DNA of 64,000 nucleotides, taken from CAYXDO01 sp964463485 (GTDB lineage Bacteria; Myxococcota; Kuafuiibacteriia; Kuafuiibacteriales; Kuafuiibacteriaceae). The number at the start of each line of letters is the position of its first letter. The first letter of the stretch is position 1. Below the pieces are notes generated by a model. It was not told the DNA's origin. It was given only the letters and a program-made list of their open reading frames with translations, and ran no database searches. The position numbers and the translations under genes are program-made. The stretch covers positions 1 through 64,000 of the forward strand of contig CAYXDO010000011.1 in NCBI GenBank assembly GCA_964463485.1, in the 5' to 3' direction. Below are positions 52,580 through 61,198 of the stretch, piece after piece.

Positions 52580-52663
52580 AGGTCACTCGTGCAAGGCGAA
52601 CGAAAATCGTGGAAATCGCTTCGTTGAGCAACTATTTCCGCCGACTCTCGAAGATGACTACAT

Positions 52664-53548
52664 ATGCCATCGAAACGTCACGAAGGCCTCGTGGACCTGT
52701 TCCGAAACAACCCAAGACTGACGACTCTCGGTCTTGGCAAACTTGCGTCGAAGCGGAAGGCGGTTCTCGCCGACTCGAGTGTGACGACGAGCGAGTTCCA
52801 TCCAGACTTGGTCGTCGTGTTGCGAAACAGAACCAAGATCGAGCTCGCGCTGGCGGTGGAGATCCAGCTTTGGCGAGACCTACGCAAGCTCTGGACCTGG
52901 CCGGTGGTCGCGACTGGGCTTCGCGCGAAATACCGCTGCCCGGCCGAATTGCTGGTCATCGCCCCGAGCGTCGGCGTTCGGAGTTGGGCCGAGCGCTCGA
53001 TTGTCATCGACGCGAACGGCTCGGTCTGCCGTCCAAGAGTGCTCCAACCTGGCGATGTGCCGCGAATCGACGACGTGAAGAGCGCGGGAGACGCGATAGA
53101 GCTGTCGGTCTTGTCTGCCGTGTGCCACCGAACTACCAGCCAGGCGCTCCCCGCCGTCGTTGCCGCGGGCGCCCTCGACGAACGAAGGGCGGACATGTAT
53201 ATTCACACTATACTCACGTTCTTGCTGAAGCCAGAACGCGAGCGCTTGGAGAGACTCATGCAGAGCAACGCCTATCCCTGGTCTGATTTCGCGCGGCGGC
53301 ATTATTCGAAGGGGCTCACGGACGGAAAGCTCGAAGGAAAGCTCGAAGGAAAGCTCGAAGGAAAACTCGAAGGAAAGCTCGAGGCACAACACGAGACCTT
53401 GTTCCTCGTTCTGGCCGAGCGCGGGATCAAAGTCCCGAAAAAGGTCCGCGCCGAGCTGTCTGCATGTACCGACTCCGAGCGAATCGAAAGGTGGATTCGC
53501 AAGGCGCTCCAGGTCCAGAGAGCGAATGAGCTCCTGAAGGAGCCTTGA
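52664..53548 (+). CDS. Rpn/PD-(D/E)XK nuclease-like protein with KLEG tandem repeat
   Basis: A 294-residue protein of the Rpn/YhgA-type family (recombination-promoting nucleases, often annotated as transposase-like). The nuclease core residues are Asp48 (FHPDLV) and Glu66-x-Gln68 (LAVEIQLW), a PD...ExQ variant of PD-(D/E)XK. A helical part (about 150-215) follows. Five near-identical KLEG units (about 220-240) precede the C-terminal helix. Many myxobacterial genomes carry multiple copies of such genes, which suggests past mobility; no terminal inverted repeats are seen here. The start is the ATG at 52664. Confidence 0.75.
   Translation: MPSKRHEGLVDLFRNNPRLTTLGLGKLASKRKAVLADSSVTTSEFHPDLVVVLRNRTKIELALAVEIQLWRDLRKLWTWPVVATGLRAKYRCPAELLVIAPSVGVRSWAERSIVIDANGSVCRPRVLQPGDVPRIDDVKSAGDAIELSVLSAVCHRTTSQALPAVVAAGALDERRADMYIHTILTFLLKPERERLERLMQSNAYPWSDFARRHYSKGLTDGKLEGKLEGKLEGKLEGKLEAQHETLFLVLAERGIKVPKKVRAELSACTDSERIERWIRKALQVQRANELLKEP
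53324..53383 (+). repeat. Five-unit 12-bp tandem repeat (KLEG codons)
   Basis: Units of GGAAAGCTCGAA at 53324, 53336, 53348, 53360 and 53372; the fourth has one substitution and the fifth ends in GAG. The array is in frame, so unit loss or gain changes only the length of a charged helix or linker. Confidence 0.85.
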
Positions 53549-53555
53549 CCCCCTA

Positions 53556-53580
53556 CCGCACGTTGAATCCGAAGGTGCGG
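53556..53580. terminator. Possible bidirectional terminator hairpin
   Basis: CCGCAC (53556-53561) and GTGCGG (53575-53580) form a six-pair stem with a 13-base loop, between the stop of the nuclease-like gene (plus) and the stop of the gene on the minus strand. No T tract is present; support is weak. Confidence 0.25.
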
Positions 53581-53585
53581 GGCCC

Positions 53586-55745
53586 TCAGAAACGCCCGTA
53601 GCTCTCGACGTAGTCCTTCTGCCTCTCCATTGACAAGTCGAGCGCGCGACTCCCCGGAGCCAGTTCGACCTCGATCCTCAGGGGCTCGAATCCGCGCACG
53701 TGAACTTCAACGGCATAGTTCCCCTTCGACGCTTCCTCGAACGCATATCTGCCGTCGGCGGCCGTCTCGAAGGTCTCGACTCCGGAAACTCCGCGGCGCG
53801 AGAACAGCGCGTACGGAGTGATGAACGCGGACACCCCCTCTCGCGAAAGAGAGACGACCGCGCCCGGAATGGGCAAGCCAGTGACTCGGTCGATCACGCG
53901 GCCGAACAGACCGGCGGGAACGCGGAGCAAGGTCCGCGTTTCCGGTTCAAGCGGGTCGATCCAAATCCCCGTGCGGACCGGGACATAGCCAGGGGCCTCG
54001 AGCTCTATCGAAATCACGTCGGAGATCTCGGAAAAAGCGGAAGGCACGTACAAGTCGATCCAACTCTCCGTACAACTCACCTTGCCGCAGAGCTGCTCGC
54101 GATCGAACCGTCGCATGGACCCACTGGATCGAAGCACCAGCCACTCGGGCGCGCCCCGCTCGAACGCGACGTTCACGCGGAGCGTGGACGCCTTTGGCGG
54201 GCCGAGCTCCACGAAAGAGTCTCTCTCGTCCAGCTCGACCTTCTTCCAAACGCGCGCGGGTACCGTACGCTTCCGCGCCGACAATAGCCACTTCCCACGA
54301 CTCATCCCCTCGATTTCGAAAATGCCGTCCGGACCGACCGGGGTCGTCGTGGAGACGGCCCACTTCGCGACGGTCACCCGCCATTCGGAGAGGGGCCCAT
54401 CCTCTGGTCCCAGGGAGAGTCGACCTCGCAGGAGCGGACCGCGCCGAAGCACCAACGTCGTCTCCTCGCGAGGCACCCGGCGGAGATCGGCGTGCGCACC
54501 CACGAAGCCATTCTCACTCTGCACCCAAACCCTGTGGCCCCGAGCCTCCTCGAGCCCGAAGAACGCAAATCTCCCGCGCCCGTCTGTAACAGTCCTTCGC
54601 TCCTCGGAAGGAACCCAACCGGGCCGACGCTTCTCTTTGCGCGGCCGGCTCCACCCGGGGCGAAGCTGCACCTCAACCCCTGCTCGCGACGCGGCGTCGT
54701 CGCCGACGACACGCCCCCGCAATACTCCCGACGGCGCTCGGAGCATCACGGTGTGCGCGGCTTCGATCTCGTCACCGAACAGACCGAGTCTCTCGTGGCT
54801 CGCGATCAGCGGAATGGGATCTCGATCGATGGTGGTGAAATGCGCAAAACCGCCTCGATCGGTGACGGTCGAAGTCCAGGCAACGGTCGAGGCCGCGGCA
54901 ACACGGGCGCCGACGATCGGTCGTCCGCTCGAGTCCAAGACTCGAACTCTCACCGGTCGCGCCTCGATTCGCCGCGCTCCGTGGATCAACTCGGGCGCCG
55001 GGGCGCCGAATCCGATGACGGGTGCGGCGACACGTTGACCCGCTGCGTCCATCGCTGAAATGGCGACCTCGTAGTCCGCTCCCGCCTGGAACTCGACCTT
55101 CGAAAAGCAACGGCGCTGAGCCATGATGAGTTGATCGCGATAGGGTATTAGCAGCATGCGCTGGACCGGCTTCGTCCGATCGAGGTCAGTCAGCTCCACT
55201 TCGTACAGGACAGGACCATCGTCGACGGCAGGCGAAGTGAGAGTCACGCTGGCAGTGGCGCCGCAGCCGTACTCGACTCGTGTCGCATCCACGACCATCG
55301 GAAGGTCACGAAGCAGCGGCGGTGTGTCGTCGCGCCGCACAATTCGAAAGGTGGGCGGCAGGCTCGCCTCGATGTGCGGATCGTTCAAATCCACGAAGTG
55401 GGCCGAAGCGAGCTCGTCGTATCGAAGCACGAACAGGCTATCCACCGGTAGCTCGCGCACCGGTTTCAGCACGACGGTCACCACCGCCGGACTCTCGAAC
55501 CGATCGAGGATCGCGAGCTCGACCTCGTCCAAAGCGCTCACGAGCTTCGGAGAGCGCAGCTCCATCGTACGCAAGTGATCTGCCGACGAGTTCGCCCCCC
55601 AGAGAACGACGATTCCGTTCGCAGGCAAGACACCGCTCGGCCACACGTCGACGATCGGACGCATGATGCAGGAAGCCGACGCCGCCGGTTGCCTCGCGGC
55701 GAATGTGGCAAAAGCCGCGAGGTACGCGAGCGTCCCGACGCGCAT
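53586..55745 (-). CDS. Exported protein with carboxypeptidase-regulatory-like domains
   Basis: A 719-residue exported protein with a typical signal peptide (MRVGTLAYLAAFATFAARQPAASA). The first 300 residues are beta-rich with several Cys. From about residue 300 on, repeated carboxypeptidase-regulatory-like/SdrD-B-like units appear: VRVLDSSGRPIVGARVAAAS, LRGRVVGDDAASRAGVEV, VTVAKWAVSTTTPVGPDGIFEI and GRVIDRVTGLPIPGAVVSL. Each continues into a '(T)DGRGRFAF' or 'ADGRYAFEE' strand. Such domains are cell-surface scaffolds rather than enzymes. An upstream in-frame extension to 55955 is unlikely, because it lies over the downstream end of the next gene. Confidence 0.83.
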   Translation of the reverse strand: MRVGTLAYLAAFATFAARQPAASASCIMRPIVDVWPSGVLPANGIVVLWGANSSADHLRTMELRSPKLVSALDEVELAILDRFESPAVVTVVLKPVRELPVDSLFVLRYDELASAHFVDLNDPHIEASLPPTFRIVRRDDTPPLLRDLPMVVDATRVEYGCGATASVTLTSPAVDDGPVLYEVELTDLDRTKPVQRMLLIPYRDQLIMAQRRCFSKVEFQAGADYEVAISAMDAAGQRVAAPVIGFGAPAPELIHGARRIEARPVRVRVLDSSGRPIVGARVAAASTVAWTSTVTDRGGFAHFTTIDRDPIPLIASHERLGLFGDEIEAAHTVMLRAPSGVLRGRVVGDDAASRAGVEVQLRPGWSRPRKEKRRPGWVPSEERRTVTDGRGRFAFFGLEEARGHRVWVQSENGFVGAHADLRRVPREETTLVLRRGPLLRGRLSLGPEDGPLSEWRVTVAKWAVSTTTPVGPDGIFEIEGMSRGKWLLSARKRTVPARVWKKVELDERDSFVELGPPKASTLRVNVAFERGAPEWLVLRSSGSMRRFDREQLCGKVSCTESWIDLYVPSAFSEISDVISIELEAPGYVPVRTGIWIDPLEPETRTLLRVPAGLFGRVIDRVTGLPIPGAVVSLSREGVSAFITPYALFSRRGVSGVETFETAADGRYAFEEASKGNYAVEVHVRGFEPLRIEVELAPGSRALDLSMERQKDYVESYGRF

Positions 55746-55782
55746 GCCGCGAGCGTAGCACGCGTCCCCACGTTCCGACGAC

Positions 55783-57195
55783 TCAGCGCGTCGCCTCCGC
55801 GGCCTCCCCGCCGACCCACGCTTGCAGACACTCAGGTGGCTCGCGGGCGATCGACGCGAGGATGACTCGGGCCCCGCCCGCCGAACCCATCGCGGTGGCG
55901 AAGGCCGCACCGACTTTGAGCGCTGCTCGCACCCGCCCGGTAAATCCTGGAGCAAACGCCCTCGGGCACACTCCCGAGACGCGATGGAACGACTGCAGGT
56001 CAGGAAAATCGCCCGATCGATAAATCAGAAATCCGCCCGACAACGGGATGAAATCATACTCTCCGACGTCCGTCGTGTACGGAAGCCTCGCGAGTAGCCT
56101 GAACTCGCCCTCTCGAAACGCAAATAACTCCGACGCGGAGCCGAGGACGATCGGGCCGAAGCCAGCGCTCCTGCCGATCGCACTGACTCGAGCAGCGGGC
56201 ACGTCGACTTCGCGCGAGCTTTGACCGTCGAGCCACAAGAGTCGGTTTGGCTGCGCTCGCGGGGCAATCGCCAAAAATTGGCCCGCCCCGGCCTCGATGA
56301 TGCCAGGCTCCCAGTCGTCGCCGTCGATCGGAGCTTCGACGAGAAAGCGCCAACCCCCGATTGCGTCGTCGTCGAAGACCCGCACCGCTCTGCGCGAAGC
56401 CACGACCACCGTGATCTGACCCGCCACCTCCGACGTCGCTATCCGCTGGGTGACTGCGGCGGCGGACTGATCCGGGATCTTGGGCGCGCGCTGCACCAGC
56501 TCGTCGTAGGGTGGGTCGGATGAGTACAGGACTCCGGGCGAGTCAACGACCCAGAGCGTTCCGTGGGCGTCGACGCGGCCAGCCTCGACCGTCTGCCACT
56601 CTGCCTCGGGCGGCAGCGAAAGGACGTAGCTGGAGCCTTCCAGACTCACCACCGCGACGGTTCCATGATGGCCCCCGACGACGAGTCGGCCGTCGGGCAG
56701 CGCATCCATCCAGATGAATCCGGCCTCCGGGTCGAGCTCGATCTTGGCCTGACGCGCGTCGTCAGCGATCGAGAAGGCCGTGACTTGGCACAGGTTGTCT
56801 TCTGGGAGCGGCAACCTCAAAAGCGCGCTTCTCAGCCACGGCAAGTCCACGATGTCCGCGTCGGACAGATCTCGCCCGTACTTGACTCTCAAGGGCCCCG
56901 GAATCCGAAGCTCGGCTTCCGCAGGCCGCTCGGGTTGGAGAGCGACGCTCCCGGAAGTCAGCCCAATCTCTTCAGGCGGGCACGGATGCTCGACGATCGC
57001 GAGCTCGTCGGACTCCGAAACCCACGGGGGAGGCCGATCTCCGACGAAGACCTCCACACCGTCAGACGATTGCATGACCCACAAGCGGGCACCAGAAGCG
57101 GACGTCACCTCGAGAGTCGGCCCGTCTGGCACACACCCAGCGAGACAAGCTAGGCCGACGAGCCGGCTAGCGGGTACGAAGATCGAAGGCGTCAT
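55783..57195 (-). CDS. Lipoprotein of unknown function, predicted beta-propeller
   Basis: A 470-residue predicted lipoprotein. The chosen ATG gives MTPSIFVPASRLVGLACLAGC with lipobox CLAGC (Cys21). The remainder is beta-strand-rich with repeated short motifs (WMDALPDGRLVVGGHHGT, GRVDAHGTLWVVDSPG, FDDDAIGGWRFLVEAP), compatible with a propeller but without a family signature I can name. It follows the phosphatase gene on the same strand (31-base gap) and may be the last gene of the flotillin operon. Confidence 0.75.
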   Translation of the reverse strand: MTPSIFVPASRLVGLACLAGCVPDGPTLEVTSASGARLWVMQSSDGVEVFVGDRPPPWVSESDELAIVEHPCPPEEIGLTSGSVALQPERPAEAELRIPGPLRVKYGRDLSDADIVDLPWLRSALLRLPLPEDNLCQVTAFSIADDARQAKIELDPEAGFIWMDALPDGRLVVGGHHGTVAVVSLEGSSYVLSLPPEAEWQTVEAGRVDAHGTLWVVDSPGVLYSSDPPYDELVQRAPKIPDQSAAAVTQRIATSEVAGQITVVVASRRAVRVFDDDAIGGWRFLVEAPIDGDDWEPGIIEAGAGQFLAIAPRAQPNRLLWLDGQSSREVDVPAARVSAIGRSAGFGPIVLGSASELFAFREGEFRLLARLPYTTDVGEYDFIPLSGGFLIYRSGDFPDLQSFHRVSGVCPRAFAPGFTGRVRAALKVGAAFATAMGSAGGARVILASIAREPPECLQAWVGGEAAEATR

Positions 57196-57226
57196 GAATG
57201 CGCACGATCCGCGGGTTCTTCGAAAA

Positions 57227-57715
57227 TCAAGTATCTCCGAGCTCGACCCGAACCAGGCGCTCGAGCCACGCCCGCCCGGTGCGTTCGACGATGTCGAGCA
57301 CCTCTTCGAAGCCATCCGGGCCCCCATAGTAGGGGTCCGGCACGTCACCTCCACCCTCCGGATCGATTTCCCGAAAAAGTCGCACTCTCTCGCGGAGCGC
57401 TTCGGGGCATCGTCGATGAAGCTCCGAAAGCACACTCTGATCCATCGCCAGGACATAATCGAAGGTCTCGAAGTCACGGACACGCACTTGTCTTGCCCGA
57501 CCTTCCAGCACGAGACCTCTACGCTCGGCGGCCGAACGCATCCGATCGTCGGCCAACTCTCCGAGGTGCCAAGTCCCGGTGCCCGCCGAATCTATGTGAA
57601 AACGACTCTCCAACCCGCGCTGTCGGACGAGGGCTCGAAAGGCCCCTTCTGCGGCAGGCGACCGACAGATGTTGCCGAGGCAGACGAAGAGAACCCGGTG
57701 GGTAGCCTCGGTCAC
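57227..57715 (-). CDS. Low-molecular-weight protein-tyrosine phosphatase
   Basis: Dephosphorylates phosphotyrosine (or arginine-phosphate) proteins. The 162-residue protein has the P loop CLGNICRS (nucleophile Cys12, Arg18) and the general acid Asp127 in DPYYG, the full LMW-PTP set. Bacterial relatives (Wzb, YwlE, PtpA) often pair with tyrosine kinases; none is in the window. Its ATG overlaps the stop of the flotillin-like gene by 4 bases (ATGA), so expression is coupled to flotillins, an unusual partnership. Confidence 0.92.
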   Translation of the reverse strand: MTEATHRVLFVCLGNICRSPAAEGAFRALVRQRGLESRFHIDSAGTGTWHLGELADDRMRSAAERRGLVLEGRARQVRVRDFETFDYVLAMDQSVLSELHRRCPEALRERVRLFREIDPEGGGDVPDPYYGGPDGFEEVLDIVERTGRAWLERLVRVELGDT

Positions 57716-59052
57716 TTGGGAGCCCCGGTGGGCCGCGCCGCGGCAGTAGGCGGGGGGGAGGTTCCTTGCACTGGTCTCGGAAGTGGAGCGGGGTGAGTCG
57801 ATGACGGCGCCGCGGTGGTAGCAGCCCCTTTGAGCTTCTCGAGCACGTCCACCCCGAAGATCTGCTTCACTTGCTCGAGGGTCGCCAGGGACTTGATCGG
57901 AAGTGAGCCATCACCCAGCGAAGGTGCCCGGCTGTCGATCATGGTGACTTTATCGATCGCGGTCGATCCAATCATGTCGGTCAGGATTCCGATCACGCCG
58001 TCGAGCTTCTGCAGAAGGAAAAGCTCGCGGGCGTTCGGACCGGCTTTGGCCCAACTCCCCGCGAGGGTTCGAAGGACCTCGGCGCGCGCGCGCCCTTCCT
58101 CGATGATCGGGGCCGCGTTGGCCTTGGCGGCTTCTTCGGCAGCGGTGCAGTTCGCCTTGGCCGGCTGAATGACCTCGGCCTCGAGCCGCCGACGGACCTG
58201 CTCGATGCGGGCCTTCTGAACGTCGAGCTCGGCCTTGGCCTGAGCAACCATGGCCGCCACCTTGGCGCGCTCCTCGGCGATCAACGCATCCCGCCGGGTG
58301 AGTGCGTCGGTGAGTCGCTGGTGGGCCTCCGCCCGACGGGTCGTCGTCTCTGCCGCGAACCTCACCTTGGCCTCGCGCTCTTTGTTCTCGGCCGTGCGAA
58401 CGACCGCGTCGGACCTGGCCGAGGCCTCTGCGATACGTGCGCGTCTGAGGACTTCGGCGTTCTTCTTGCGTCCGATGGCTTCGAGGTAACCCACCTCGTC
58501 GTGTACATTCTGAATCTTGAGTGTGTCCACGACGAGCCCGAGGCTTGTCATGTCGTGCTCGACTTGTTGAACCAGCTTCTCGGCGAACATGATGCGATCT
58601 CCGCTGACTTGCTCCGGTGTCATGGTCGCGAGAACGCCCCGGAGGGTGCCCTCGAGGGTCGCCTTGGCCACCTGCATGACCTCCGCGCGCGGCTTGCCGA
58701 CGAAACGTTCGATGGCGTTGTTGAGGAGGGGCTCGTGACCCGCGATCTTCACGTTCGCGGAGCCCTGGACGGTCAGCGGCACTCCCGCCTTGGTGTAGGC
58801 CGCTTTGGCGGTCACGTCGATGACCATGTTCGTCAGGTCGAGCTTGTCCACGCGCTCGAGCAGAGGGACGCGAATTCCACGGCCACCCTTGATGAGTCGA
58901 TATCCGATCACTCGATCGGCGACCCGAAGCACCTTGCCCGAGAATATCAGAACTTCGTTGGGGGCGCAGATGTGGATCAAACGCATGAGACCGGAGATGC
59001 CGACACCAAGGGTGACGAGCAGAACGACGAGCGGAATTCCGATGAGCTCCAT
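57712..59052 (-). CDS. Flotillin-like SPFH/band-7 protein 2
   Basis: A 446-residue membrane-associated scaffold of the flotillin class. There is an N-terminal hydrophobic segment (about 4-27) and the SPFH domain (about 30-200; CAPNEVLIFSGK). A long coiled-coil (about 200-330) is rich in Glu/Ala (RRARIAEASARSDAVVRTAENKE). The C-terminal flotillin tail reads LLQKLDGVIGILTDMIGSTAIDKVTMID, and a Pro/Thr/Ala-rich tail follows. It is paralogous to the next gene (CxPNEVLIFxG in both) and directly follows it with a 3-base gap. Confidence 0.9.
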   Translation of the reverse strand: MELIGIPLVVLLVTLGVGISGLMRLIHICAPNEVLIFSGKVLRVADRVIGYRLIKGGRGIRVPLLERVDKLDLTNMVIDVTAKAAYTKAGVPLTVQGSANVKIAGHEPLLNNAIERFVGKPRAEVMQVAKATLEGTLRGVLATMTPEQVSGDRIMFAEKLVQQVEHDMTSLGLVVDTLKIQNVHDEVGYLEAIGRKKNAEVLRRARIAEASARSDAVVRTAENKEREAKVRFAAETTTRRAEAHQRLTDALTRRDALIAEERAKVAAMVAQAKAELDVQKARIEQVRRRLEAEVIQPAKANCTAAEEAAKANAAPIIEEGRARAEVLRTLAGSWAKAGPNARELFLLQKLDGVIGILTDMIGSTAIDKVTMIDSRAPSLGDGSLPIKSLATLEQVKQIFGVDVLEKLKGAATTAAPSSTHPAPLPRPVQGTSPPPTAAARPTGAPK

Positions 59053-59055
59053 GAG

Positions 59056-60426
59056 TTACCTCGAGACACCAGCTGGCGGCGCGGGTTGGGTCCCGGACTC
59101 TTCGACCGTGGCCGCGGTAAACCGCGGCGGCGACTTCGACGAGGGCGGAGACACGACGGCTGCAGCCCCTGCGTTGCCCACCTTGTTCGATCCCGACACG
59201 ACCGCGGGAATATCGATGCCCGTTGTCTCCGCGACGGCCTTCATGATGGCATTCAACATCGCCGGATAGGTCGATACATAGGCGGCCAGAGTCTGCCCGT
59301 CGCCGCCGTCGATCATACTCAGGTTCTTGATAGAGATCTTTCCGACGCCTTGGGCCGCCCGTCCCAGGATCTTCTCGATGTCCTCGATGAGATAGATCGC
59401 GAGCGCATTCTGACCCGCCGCCTGCCAGGACTCGTACATGAGCTCGAGCGCCTGAGCCACCGCTCTGCCGCGCTCCGAGATCAGCGCGGCCTCTCCGCGA
59501 GCGCGATACTGTTCAGCGATCCGATGGGCCTCGGCGGGCAGCACGGCGTCCGCTTGAAGCCGCACCTCCTCGAGCATCGCACGCGCCATCTGGAGCTCTT
59601 GCTCCGCCAAGGCTCGGGCCTCCCGAGCCGCCGCCTCCGTTCGCTCCTCCTCGGATTTCACGTTGGACTCGAGGTCCGCCTGAATTCGCCGGAGCTCGTT
59701 TCGCATTTTGAGAATCTCCGTCTCAGCGGTGGCTTCCGCGACCGCCGAACGTCCCCGACTCTCCGCTTCAGACTGCTCCGCGTCACGGCGCGCGTCAGAC
59801 TCGGACATCTCAGCCTCGCGGATCACCAGCGCGATCGGCTCGCGGCCGATCGAATCCAGATAGTTCACCTCGTCCGTGACGTGCTGAATGGTCAGCGTAT
59901 CGAGATGAAGGCCCAGCTTCGAGAGGTCCTCCTCCGACTCCCGCGTGAGCTCGGCGGCGAATTTCAGTCGATCCTCGTTCACCTCCTCCGGCGTCAACGT
60001 GGCGAGCACGCCGCGCAGGTGACCCTCGAGGGTCTCCTTGGCGACCCTGCGGATCTCGTCCTCACCTCGGCCCAAAAAGCGCTCGATCGCGTTGCCGATG
60101 ACCGCGCGGTCGCCGGAGATCTTGACGTTCGCCACCGCGTCCACGTTCAGCGGGATGCTCCCCTTCGAGTACGCGTTGCGAATGTGGATCGGGATCTCGA
60201 ACACGTTGAGGCTCATGCGATTCACACTCTCGAGCAGCGGGACCCTCCATCCTCGCCCTCCCATGACGACACGAAAACCTCGCTCGCTGCCATCCGCCAT
60301 GCGCTGGCGCCGTCCAGCGAAAATCAACACCTCGTTGGGAGGACAGACGTAAAGAAACCTCTTCAGGATCGAAATCCCAAATACCGCCCCGAGCAGGAAC
60401 ACGAACCCTGTGAATATGGCTCCCAT
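59056..60426 (-). CDS. Flotillin-like SPFH/band-7 protein 1
   Basis: A 456-residue paralogue of the downstream flotillin-like protein. It has one N-terminal membrane segment (3-24), an SPFH domain beginning CPPNEVLIFAGRRQ, a coiled-coil of about 130 residues, and the conserved tail AIYLIEDIEKILGRAAQGVGKISIKNLSMID. The Shine-Dalgarno sequence is GGAGG 5 bases before the ATG, inside the end of the NfeD-like gene (1-base gap between stop and start). Paired flotillins with NfeD form membrane microdomain scaffolds in other bacteria. Confidence 0.9.
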   Translation of the reverse strand: MGAIFTGFVFLLGAVFGISILKRFLYVCPPNEVLIFAGRRQRMADGSERGFRVVMGGRGWRVPLLESVNRMSLNVFEIPIHIRNAYSKGSIPLNVDAVANVKISGDRAVIGNAIERFLGRGEDEIRRVAKETLEGHLRGVLATLTPEEVNEDRLKFAAELTRESEEDLSKLGLHLDTLTIQHVTDEVNYLDSIGREPIALVIREAEMSESDARRDAEQSEAESRGRSAVAEATAETEILKMRNELRRIQADLESNVKSEEERTEAAAREARALAEQELQMARAMLEEVRLQADAVLPAEAHRIAEQYRARGEAALISERGRAVAQALELMYESWQAAGQNALAIYLIEDIEKILGRAAQGVGKISIKNLSMIDGGDGQTLAAYVSTYPAMLNAIMKAVAETTGIDIPAVVSGSNKVGNAGAAAVVSPPSSKSPPRFTAATVEESGTQPAPPAGVSR

Positions 60427-60427
60427 A

Positions 60428-61120
60428 TCAGCCTCCGTTCTTTTCCCCTTCTGCGAGCAAGCCGCGGGTGCGGAGAGGACTCAACCCGAGCTCCCCCCGT
60501 CGCACGATTCCGACGCGGTGCGCACGCACCTCGACCACCACGATGTCCGCGCCAATTTCGATGCCCCCTGGCTCGTCGCACTCCGCGGTCAGATCGAGCA
60601 ACTCACCCCGCGCCGTCACGCGTATTTTTCCAGGCTGGTCCGACCCGCCCACGGTGACCACCACTCTTCCTTCGAGCCCAATCAGCTCGTCGAGCTTGGC
60701 CAGACTCTGTGGTTCCGAACTGCTCAGGAGCTTCGCGGCCACTGAAATACCGAGGCCGGATGCCGCGCCGGTCACCGCCGCGGCGATCGCCGATACGAGG
60801 CTGCCTGCCCCGACCCAAGTAAGCAGCAATCCAGTGAGGCCGAACGCAGCGAGGAAATGAGTCCAAAATCGAAAGCCGACCAATGAAGCGCCGGCATCCG
60901 AATGGCCATCGAGGTCGGACACGCCGGCGCCGAGCTCCGGGTGGCCGTGCGCGTCGCCCGCCCCGAAGGCCGTGAGCAGCACGAGCCCGCCGCCCAACAA
61001 GGCGGCGATGACATAGAACGTGAACACGGCCGGGGAAGCGTAGGAGCCGGCCCCCCGCCCGGTCAAGCGATGAACCGACTTGCCGGTCGTTGGGACACCC
61101 TGCCGCAGACTCGCCTTCAC
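60428..61120 (-). CDS. NfeD/YuaF-like membrane protein
   Basis: A 230-residue protein, first gene of the flotillin operon. It has two or three membrane segments (VFTFYVIAALLGGGLVLLTAFGA; FWTHFLAAFGLTGLLLTWVGAG; LVSAIAAAVTGAASGLGIS) and a C-terminal OB-fold-like domain (LIGLEGRVVVTVGG...GKIRVTARGELLDLTAE). This is the layout of YuaF/NfeD1b proteins that partner flotillins. The start is uncertain: the ATG at 61120 adds a basic 31-residue leader, and a GTG at 61027 (VFTFYVI) gives the more typical N terminus. Confidence 0.8.
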   Translation of the reverse strand: MKASLRQGVPTTGKSVHRLTGRGAGSYASPAVFTFYVIAALLGGGLVLLTAFGAGDAHGHPELGAGVSDLDGHSDAGASLVGFRFWTHFLAAFGLTGLLLTWVGAGSLVSAIAAAVTGAASGLGISVAAKLLSSSEPQSLAKLDELIGLEGRVVVTVGGSDQPGKIRVTARGELLDLTAECDEPGGIEIGADIVVVEVRAHRVGIVRRGELGLSPLRTRGLLAEGEKNGG

Positions 61121-61198
61121 CTCTGATTCCGCGGCGCGAACTCTCGAGATACGTTCGAGCGGATTTGCGCCGAAAACTCACATCGCAGAAGCTGTGCG

